11,670 nucleotides of DNA from Planctomycetota bacterium (lineage in GTDB: Bacteria; Planctomycetota; Planctomycetia; Gemmatales; Gemmataceae). Below, piece after piece: positions 1 through 5,816 of the stretch (position 1 is the stretch's first letter; every line of letters begins with the position of its first letter). Under the pieces are notes generated by a model. That model ran no database searches. It saw only the letters and a program-made list of their open reading frames with translations, and was not told the origin of the DNA. The stretch spans positions 1 to 11,670 of the forward strand of contig JAGWVO010000087.1 in assembly GCA_018970845.1 (NCBI GenBank), read 5' to 3'. The translations under genes were made by a program, and so were the position numbers.

Positions 1-120
1 CCCGAGGCTCACGAGTCGCTCATCGGCCGGAAGACCGTTGGGGAATTGCCATTGACCGGGCTATCCTTTATCCTTTAATCTTTAATTAACTGCGTCCACG
101 ACGTGCCCATGGACTCGCCG
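1..120. promoter_or_regulatory. upstream region of the DUF4214/propeller gene, with an AT-rich heptamer repeat
   Basis: This short leader is mostly GC-rich but holds a conspicuous AT-rich block at 63-89. There the heptamer ATCCTTT occurs twice in tandem (63-69, 70-76), followed by the one-mismatch copy AATCTTT (77-83) and then AATTAA. The block sits 32 bases before the preferred start codon at 121, so it could serve as a promoter melting region or a protein-binding site, but no clear -35/-10 pair is visible. No Shine-Dalgarno sequence precedes any of the three candidate starts (103, 109, 121). The first 78 bases are open in frame 1 and could be the tail of an upstream gene. Confidence 0.3.
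63..83. repeat. three tandem heptamers, ATCCTTT-like
   Basis: Two perfect copies of ATCCTTT and one degenerate copy (AATCTTT) lie head to tail in otherwise GC-rich DNA. The sequence shows the repeat directly. Its role is unknown; the position just upstream of a gene suggests a regulatory or DNA-bending site, but a chance low-complexity tract cannot be excluded. Confidence 0.5.
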
Positions 121-1899
121 ATGAATCCCGCCCGTGCCGCCCTGTCCCTCGAACGTTTGGAGTGCCGGGATATGCCTGCGGGCCTCTCCCCGCAGGCCGC
201 CGACAACGTCGTCATCGGGCTATTCCACCAGATGCTCCACCGGGATCCGAGCGCCGAGGTACTGCAGAGGCTGAGCCACAAACTCGAGCACGGGCTGCCC
301 GTTCGGCAGGTCGCGAATCAGTTGTGGAACTCGACCGAGTTCCGCGGGCTGGAGGTCGACAACTACTTCCAGACGTATTACGGTCGCAACCCGGCACCCG
401 CCGCCCGCGCCGCCTGGGTGGCCACCCTCCGGGGAAGAACACCCGAGGCCGCGGTGATGACCCGATTCCTGGCGTCGGCGCAGTTCTCGGCGCGGTACAC
501 AACCGACGCCGACTATGCAACCGCGCTGTACCGGGTGCTGCTCAACCGGACGCCCGCCCCCGCCGAGCTGACCGCTGCGACGGACGCGCTGATCGCTGGC
601 ACGTCCCGCACGCGGCTCGCGGCTGCGATGATCAACTCGCATGAGTTCCACGACTCGCGGATTCGCGGGATGTTTCAGGCGGGCCTTGGGCGGTCGGCGA
701 CGCCGGCCGAGGTGCGGGCGTACTCGGCCCTCTGGGACGCTCCCGGGGGCTCGATCAGGTCCGTCGAGGTGGCGTTCCTGTCATCGGCGGTGAACGTGGC
801 CCACCTCGTGAGTGGCGGCGGTGTGCCGCTGGCCAGCCCGCTCGTGACCGAATACCAACTCGACTACACCACTGGCAACCCGTCCACGCACGAGATCGTC
901 GAGGACCCGACCCGGCCTGGGTTCTTCTGGATCAGCGGCCAGAAGCACGACGCGCTGGTATTGTTCGACTCGGCCACCGGCGGGCAGACCCAGTATCCGC
1001 TCAGCGTGCCGGGGGTCGCGGCCCCGCTTGGACCGCACGGCATGTTCTTCGACTCCCAGGGGCGGTTCTTCGTCTCCCTGGAGTTTGCGGCCCTGCTCGC
1101 GCAGGTGGATCCGTCAACAGGCACAGTCCTGCGGACCATCGACACGCGGCTCGTCGGGCTGCCCGGCGGCCCGAATCCGGCGATCAACCCGTCCCCGCAC
1201 GACATCGCGCTGGGGGCCGACGGCCAGACGATCTGGTTTACCGGCAAGGCGACCGGGACGGTCGGCCGTGTGAACCCGAACGGGTCGATCGACACGTTTC
1301 AGCTGCCGACGGTGGGATCGGTACCGATCTACCTGTCGCTCGGACCGGACGGCAACATCTGGGGTACGGAACTGGTCGGGAATGCGATCTGCCGGGTGAC
1401 TTCCGACGGGGTCGTCACCGAGTTCCCGATTCCGACGGGGAACAGCCGCCCAATCGTCGTCACCCCAGACCCGCTCGGGCGGCCGTACATGTGGTTCAGC
1501 GAGGAGGCCGGTCACAAGGTCGCGCGGATCAGCACCAGCGACGGTTCGATCACCGAGTTCGCCGTGCCGAAGCCGCAGAGTAACTCGATCCTCGCCGGGC
1601 TGGCTTTCGACCGGGCCGGCAACCTGTACACGCAGAGCTATGTGAACCAGAGCAACCCGATCCCGAGCGGCCCGGACTATATCATCGAGTTGAGTAGCCA
1701 GATCCTCACCGCGTCCGCCGGAGACCTCCGGGGCGTCGTGGTGACGAACTACCAGGTGCCCAGCACTGGCACCGTGTTCCACCGCATCACGCTCGGTAGC
1801 GACGGGAACATGTACTTTACGGAACTCGCGCTCGACAAAGTGGGCCGACTGATCGTCGCGGCCGGCCTGTCACCGTTCCAATTCAAGTTCGGCCTCTGA
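121..1899 (+). CDS. DUF4214 repeat protein with C-terminal Vgb-like beta-propeller (probably exported)
   Basis: Residue numbers count from the ATG at 121 (592 aa). Residues 10-21 carry LERLECRDMPAG, resembling the leader motif of many planctomycete exported proteins; no classical hydrophobic signal peptide is seen. Residues about 30-74, 82-122, 135-176 and 183-223 are four helical repeats of the DUF4214 type (for example FHQMLHRDPSAE, LYRVLLNRTPAPAEL). From about 243 to 585 runs a propeller with blades of the form DGNIWGTE...ICRVTSDGVVTEFPIP, as in virginiamycin B lyase and related six- or seven-bladed folds. His554 and Glu568 are spaced 14 apart, as I recall for the Vgb catalytic His/Glu pair, but the preceding blade has Ala492 where I would expect a second His. 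Lyase activity is therefore doubtful, and a structural or binding role at the cell surface is more likely. GTG 103 and ATG 109 are in-frame alternatives; 121 was chosen because it lies closest to the leader motif. Asp is almost always GAC, unlike the downstream genes. Confidence 0.82.
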   Translation: MNPARAALSLERLECRDMPAGLSPQAADNVVIGLFHQMLHRDPSAEVLQRLSHKLEHGLPVRQVANQLWNSTEFRGLEVDNYFQTYYGRNPAPAARAAWVATLRGRTPEAAVMTRFLASAQFSARYTTDADYATALYRVLLNRTPAPAELTAATDALIAGTSRTRLAAAMINSHEFHDSRIRGMFQAGLGRSATPAEVRAYSALWDAPGGSIRSVEVAFLSSAVNVAHLVSGGGVPLASPLVTEYQLDYTTGNPSTHEIVEDPTRPGFFWISGQKHDALVLFDSATGGQTQYPLSVPGVAAPLGPHGMFFDSQGRFFVSLEFAALLAQVDPSTGTVLRTIDTRLVGLPGGPNPAINPSPHDIALGADGQTIWFTGKATGTVGRVNPNGSIDTFQLPTVGSVPIYLSLGPDGNIWGTELVGNAICRVTSDGVVTEFPIPTGNSRPIVVTPDPLGRPYMWFSEEAGHKVARISTSDGSITEFAVPKPQSNSILAGLAFDRAGNLYTQSYVNQSNPIPSGPDYIIELSSQILTASAGDLRGVVVTNYQVPSTGTVFHRITLGSDGNMYFTELALDKVGRLIVAAGLSPFQFKFGL

Positions 1900-2778
1900 T
1901 GCGCCGCCGGAGGCTCGTGGAGGTAGAGCCATGCCGCGCGCTGCCCACGGCGGCAGGCCTCATGGATGGCCGCGCCAGCGTGTGGATTTCGATCATCGAC
2001 CGAATGTACCGGGCTCCTTTCAGAGCTTGGAGCACCTGCTGCGGGACTGTGCGTGGCCACCCTTTGTGCTCGAGCGGCGTTCTGGGACTTGTGACGCAAG
2101 CGGCCGCATCGCCCGTGTCCGCTGCATGCGGTCCCGCACCAGGCGGCCACCTGGGCGTGGGCCTTCGGGCTGGTGGCCCTGCGCGGCCTCACCCGAGCGT
2201 GTAGTCTTCTTCCTTGCACTGGTTGGTGTGGCCGCGTCGGTGCGTGACCGGGGCGGCCTGCAACCAAGCGGCACAGGATGAGATCGCCCGGCTCGGCGCC
2301 GCCAGAAACGGCATCGGTAAAGTCAGGGGCCGGGCAGCGCATGAGGTCGTCGAGGTAAGCACGAGCCCCGCGTACAGTGCCGCGTGGGTCACGCCGGTGT
2401 CGAGCAATGGTGCGGTCCGGCCTTCTCGGGAGGCTCGCTCGGCCACTGCCGCGCAGGTGACGCGGTCGCGCCAGGCATCACGACCGCCGCCTGTCGTAAT
2501 CCTGCGTTTGCACAATCGCGCGCAACCGGTATTCTCCGCTCTCCGTGCGCAGTGAAAGCGATCCAGCCGGGCCGTTCACCAGCGCCCCGGACGATCTTCC
2601 GCGATCCGTCATCGGCCGATCCTCCATGTCCGTCTGCTGCACGACGCCCCCGGCTGCGGTCCACGACACCGACCCCGATCTCGCCGACAACGATGTCGCC
2701 GGTTTCGCCGCGGAGATCGAGGCCCTGCGGCGGTCGGCCAAATGACGGCGGATGGCCGTCCCGCACGTTTCCCCGGGC
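1900..2778. other. 879-bp stretch without a convincing gene
   Basis: Open frames exist on both strands, as expected in GC-rich DNA, but none has a recognisable domain, a ribosome binding site or a length that stands out. The most gene-like piece is a 66-codon plus-strand frame at 2545-2745 (GTG start, ending EIEALRRSAK). Its wobble positions are nearly all G or C in the second half, but the antisense frame shares the same wobble positions, so composition cannot choose between strands. A second GC3-rich pair of opposed frames covers about 2190-2550 in a different phase, which could mean a frameshifted relic. No insertion-sequence ends, tRNA or array was seen. The stretch separates two codon-usage styles, so decayed or imported DNA is possible. 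Confidence 0.45.
2744..2760. terminator. weak hairpin between opposed reading directions
   Basis: The arms GACGGC (2744-2749) and GCCGTC (2755-2760) form a 6-bp GC-rich stem with a five-base loop. It lies 18 bases past the stop codon of the solute-binding protein gene on the minus strand. No T tract follows on either strand, so an intrinsic terminator is only a possibility. Confidence 0.22.
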
Positions 2779-4221
2779 TCAGGACAGGCCCACATTGGCG
2801 CGCACTTCCCTAAGCGCGGCGCCTCGGCCGGAGCGCGCGGCGTTCCAGTCGGCAGCCACGGCGGCAAGCGCTTCCAGGGCCTGTTTGCCAGCCAGGATAT
2901 CGGCGATGCCCCGCTCAAGCCGGCCGGCCAGCGACCGGGCGTCGGGCAGGCGCAGCACCAGCGATGGATTGATGCAGTCGAGCGGCAACAGGGTGCGCCT
3001 GAGCGCCGCGCGAAACTGGTCGAGGCGTTCCCGGTCGAGTTCGAGGCCGTCCCACGGACCCGTGTCGAGTTGCTGTTCCCGGACTGGCCCGCCAAGCCCT
3101 TGGTCGAGCACCGCGTCCTGGCTCAAGGCTGGGGAAGCCAACACCGTGGCCAGCGCCCAACTCCTGGGAATGTCTTTGGCGGAACTGGAGACACAAGCCA
3201 GGGCGCCGCCCATGCCAAGGTGGGGAACAAGGTTCCCAAGCGGATAGGGCACGGCCGGGCCACCTTTGGCAGGCAGCACCGCGTCGCCCCCGGGCACGGG
3301 ATGGATGCTGAACCGGTCGCGCGAGGCCTTGCGCCGCTGAAGCCGGCCGATGGCGGAAACGGACACGACGGCCATCGGCGCGTCGCCACGCTCGAACGCC
3401 TGCCAAGGTTCGGCCGCGGTCGCGCCCTGGGGGGATAGCGATGCTAGTCGCGCCATGATCTCCCCGGCGCGGATGAAGCCGCCTCCTCCCAGCAGGCACT
3501 TGCCGGTTGCCAGGTCGAATTCCAGTCCGAAGCGCGCTTGCTCATCGAGCTTTTCCGAACGCGCGCGGTCGGTGGCGCTGAGGCGTTCCACCACATGTCC
3601 CGAGGCGATCGCGTAGAACAACCGAAGGCGATCGCCGGGGGCGGATGGAAGTGGCGTCCATCCCGGCTTGCCGGTCTCGGCTTTCCAAAACTCAGCCAGT
3701 TCCAACGCTTCCCGCCAGGTTACGGGGGCGCGTGCCGGGCGACCATGCCTCGACTCGAAGCGGCGATTGCGATCCGCGTCGCTGAATAGGTCACCGCGGC
3801 AAACCATAAGGCGCAAGTCGCCATGAACGGGCAAACCCAGCGTGGTTCCGGACCAGCTTGCCAGCCTGTCGCGCCATACGGGCAGCAGGTTTCCCCAAGC
3901 GATTTCGGATGAGGGGCGGGTGATGCCGTCGGGCACGGGAACCAGCCCGGGCGCGAGGCGCCCGAGGTCGGAGGGCACGGCAAGAACGACATCAGCGGCC
4001 TTCCCGGGGTCGGGATCGGTGTTCGTGTCGAAGTGGACGATTTCCACGCCCGCGCCGGTTCGCCGCTCGAGAAGTCCGAGATGGGTTCGCGCCCACGCCG
4101 AGAGCGGTCCGGCCGGAACGCCGAGCCTCAGCGCCGGTGCCGCGGCGCGCAAAGCCGCGGCGGCGACCGCGATTCCCGCGAGCGCCCGCCTTCGATCGGG
4201 TTGGCTTCTTGCGCGCACCAT
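2779..4221 (-). CDS. extracellular solute-binding protein, ABC-transporter type (orphan)
   Basis: 480 aa, resembling family 1-like periplasmic solute-binding proteins, which capture sugars or other small solutes for an ABC importer. The N-terminus has an arginine-rich stretch (SQPDRRRALAG, residues 6-16) followed by an Ala-rich hydrophobic segment to about residue 31. This looks like a Sec or Tat-like signal or anchor, and no lipobox Cys is present. The first mature strand (LRLGVPAG, 31-38), the ADVVLAVPSDLGRL stretch, TWREALELAEFWKAE and the late WQAFERGDAPMAVVSVSAIGRL match the usual two-lobe pattern in which an 'F..GdAPM' segment lines the cleft. No permease or ATPase gene lies nearby, so the ligand is unknown. 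The frame stays open for a further 193 codons upstream, but that part lies antisense to the FHA gene and the start of mutY; ATG 4221 places the signal region at the N-terminus. No Shine-Dalgarno precedes it. It could instead be a divergent periplasmic-binding-fold protein with a sensing role. Confidence 0.72.
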   Translation of the reverse strand: MVRARSQPDRRRALAGIAVAAAALRAAAPALRLGVPAGPLSAWARTHLGLLERRTGAGVEIVHFDTNTDPDPGKAADVVLAVPSDLGRLAPGLVPVPDGITRPSSEIAWGNLLPVWRDRLASWSGTTLGLPVHGDLRLMVCRGDLFSDADRNRRFESRHGRPARAPVTWREALELAEFWKAETGKPGWTPLPSAPGDRLRLFYAIASGHVVERLSATDRARSEKLDEQARFGLEFDLATGKCLLGGGGFIRAGEIMARLASLSPQGATAAEPWQAFERGDAPMAVVSVSAIGRLQRRKASRDRFSIHPVPGGDAVLPAKGGPAVPYPLGNLVPHLGMGGALACVSSSAKDIPRSWALATVLASPALSQDAVLDQGLGGPVREQQLDTGPWDGLELDRERLDQFRAALRRTLLPLDCINPSLVLRLPDARSLAGRLERGIADILAGKQALEALAAVAADWNAARSGRGAALREVRANVGLS

Positions 4222-4279
4222 GGGTTTGGTTATAGCTACGATGATGAGGGAATGATACGGCTCGGTTCCGGGAGATGGC
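4222..4279. promoter_or_regulatory. 58-bp divergent intergenic region (solute-binding gene / FHA gene)
   Basis: Both promoters must fit in 58 bp or lie partly in coding DNA. On the minus strand a good -10 hexamer, TATAAC (4229-4234), ends only seven bases before ATG 4221. If used, transcription would begin at or next to the start codon, giving a leaderless mRNA, which fits the missing Shine-Dalgarno; no good -35 is seen. On the plus strand the FHA gene has a clear Shine-Dalgarno, GGGAG (4270-4274), five bases before ATG 4280. A weak -35/-10 pair (TTGGTT 4226-4231, AATGAT 4251-4256) has a rather long 19-base spacer. Confidence 0.4.
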
Positions 4280-4696
4280 ATGAGGATCCAGTTGCTGGTG
4301 CTCAACGAGGGGCCGATGAAGGGCAAGGCGGTCAAGCTTCCCGTGAGGGAGTTCCTGATCGGCCGCGACCCGGCCTGCCACCTCAGGCCCAACAGCGGGC
4401 TTGTCGCTCCCCGGCATTGCGTTGTGAGGGTTTTTGGCCCATCCGTGTCCGTGGAGGATCTTGGCAGCGCCGCGGGCACGACAGTGAATGGCGAAAGGGT
4501 CCGCGGCAAGGCGGAACTTCGGGTTGGAGACCGGATTGGCGTCGGACCGCTGCTGTTTGAGGTTTCGGTGGAGAAGCCGGCGCCGGCCCGGCAGATTGTC
4601 GAACCCACCGACGATGAAGCCGCGGCCATGCTGCTCGATGATGAGGACGCGGAAGCGGATTCCCGGGGCGCCGGCGATTCCAAGGCTTCCCAATGA
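4280..4696 (+). CDS. small FHA-domain protein
   Basis: 138 aa and probably cytoplasmic. Residues about 5-96 form a forkhead-associated domain, a fold that normally binds phosphothreonine peptides and often works with Ser/Thr kinases. Visible motifs are GR at 28-29, RH at 45-46 and GTTVNG at 66-71. The usual 'SxxH' motif reads APRH here: the Ser that contacts the phosphate in typical FHA domains is Ala43, so phosphopeptide binding may be weakened or altered. The tail (about 108-138) is acidic and probably disordered (PTDDEAAAMLLDDEDAEADS). A GGGAG ribosome binding site lies five bases before the ATG. The stop codon is 13 bp before the preferred start of mutY, so the two genes are probably cotranscribed. 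No kinase or phosphatase gene is in the window, and a functional link with MutY is unproven. Confidence 0.85.
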   Translation: MRIQLLVLNEGPMKGKAVKLPVREFLIGRDPACHLRPNSGLVAPRHCVVRVFGPSVSVEDLGSAAGTTVNGERVRGKAELRVGDRIGVGPLLFEVSVEKPAPARQIVEPTDDEAAAMLLDDEDAEADSRGAGDSKASQ

Positions 4697-4709
4697 TTCG
4701 GATTCCCTG

Positions 4710-5816
4710 ATGCCGCCCCACAGCCCGCCACGATTCCTTCCCGGTTGCCCGCCCGATCCAGCCACCCTGACTGACGCCTTTTCCCATGCCTTGGTGGCAT
4801 GGTTCCGGGCCGTGGCCCGGGACTTTCCGTGGCGCCGGGGAAAGGATGCCTACGCCGTCTGGATCAGCGAGGTGATGCTTCAGCAGACGACCACGACAAC
4901 GGTGATCCCGTATTTCGAAAGGTTCATGCGCGAGTATCCCAACCTTCATTCCCTGGCCTCAGCCAATGACGAAGCGGTGCTGAGGATGTGGGAGGGGCTT
5001 GGATATTACAGGAGGTGTCGGGCCCTGCTCGCCGCGGCCCGTCAGCTTGTCGGGCTGGGGCATGGGAATGTTCCCGATGATCCCGAACTGCTGGGTTCGC
5101 TGCCGGGCATGGGCGAGTACACCCGCAACGCGGTTCTCTCGCAGGCCTTTGGCCGGGCTGTTCCCATCATCGAGGCCAACAGCCGCAGGGTGTTGGCCCG
5201 CGTGTTCGGCCTGGAGGATGACGCCTCGAGGCCGCCATGTTCCCGCTGGCTGTGGGATGCCGCGGCCCGCTTGGTTCCCGCCGAGGATTCCGGAGCCTAC
5301 AACCAGGCGCTGATGGAACTGGGAAGCCTGGTGTGCACGCCGGCGAAACCGTCCTGCCTGGTCTGTCCGGTTCGCCGCTGGTGCCGCGCCGCCGCCGCCG
5401 GCATGGCCGACCGCGTTCCGCTCAAGGCGCCCCGCCCCGCCATCACCAAGGTGTCGTCGGTGGGCCTGGCCTTGCGATCGGGGGGGGCGTGGTTTCTGCG
5501 CCAATGCCCGCCCGGCGGCAGGCGCGAGGGCCTGTGGGAGTTTCCGCACCTCGCGATCGGCGAGGATGAGCCTCCCCTTGAAAAGGCCCGCGCCTTCCTC
5601 GTGGAACTCGCACCCCAAGGGGCCGAATTGCGGCCGGCGGGACGGCACGACCATTCGGTCACGCGCTACCGGGTGAGCATTCACCTGTTCGCGGGGGAAT
5701 TGGATTCGATGGCGAGGGTTTCATCTTGCCGCTGGGTGGCGCCTGATGACATGGAGGCGCTGCCGATGAGCGCGCCGCACCGGCGCATCTGGAAGCACCT
5801 TGAGGCTGGCGGCTGA
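4710..5816 (+). CDS. mutY: A/G-specific adenine DNA glycosylase MutY
   Basis: 368 aa, close to the usual 350-370. MutY removes adenine mispaired with 8-oxoguanine or guanine, starting base excision repair. WISEVMLQQT (51-60) holds the catalytic Glu54. The helix-hairpin-helix segment is LLGSLPGMGEYTRNA (about 127-141). The [4Fe-4S] loop is C209-X6-C216-X2-C219-X5-C225. The C-terminal NUDIX-like 8-oxoG recognition domain starts near 245 and includes GLWEFP (274-279) and HDHSVTRYRV (313-322). The segment that usually reads 'LDGNVxRVLxR' is IEANSRRVLAR (154-164), so the second catalytic Asp is replaced by Glu155. The frame is open upstream to 4488, but that part overlaps the FHA gene in another frame; ATG 4710 gives the normal N-terminus. 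The ribosome binding site is weak, which fits coupling to the FHA gene. It converges on ligA with no spacer. Confidence 0.93.
   Translation: MPPHSPPRFLPGCPPDPATLTDAFSHALVAWFRAVARDFPWRRGKDAYAVWISEVMLQQTTTTTVIPYFERFMREYPNLHSLASANDEAVLRMWEGLGYYRRCRALLAAARQLVGLGHGNVPDDPELLGSLPGMGEYTRNAVLSQAFGRAVPIIEANSRRVLARVFGLEDDASRPPCSRWLWDAAARLVPAEDSGAYNQALMELGSLVCTPAKPSCLVCPVRRWCRAAAAGMADRVPLKAPRPAITKVSSVGLALRSGGAWFLRQCPPGGRREGLWEFPHLAIGEDEPPLEKARAFLVELAPQGAELRPAGRHDHSVTRYRVSIHLFAGELDSMARVSSCRWVAPDDMEALPMSAPHRRIWKHLEAGG

Noticed and set aside
1..78. 25-codon frame-1 tail (ends LPLTGLSFIL) as the end of an upstream gene
   Set aside because: Too short to judge, and frame 3 is also open to about base 89; no motif supports either.
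1749..2342. 197-codon minus-strand frame over the end of gene 1
   Set aside because: It overlaps the propeller's last blades antisense, has low-complexity Arg/Ala-rich content and shows no domain.
2384..3247. 287-codon plus-strand frame
   Set aside because: Its second half is antisense to the solute-binding protein gene, and its composition (Arg/Ser/Pro-rich) is typical of a shadow frame.
4488..4709. N-terminal extension of MutY
   Set aside because: It overlaps the FHA coding sequence in another frame, and the shorter protein already has the normal family length.
4222..4800. N-terminal extension of the solute-binding protein (193 extra residues)
   Set aside because: It runs antisense through the FHA gene and into mutY; starting at 4221 gives a proper signal region.
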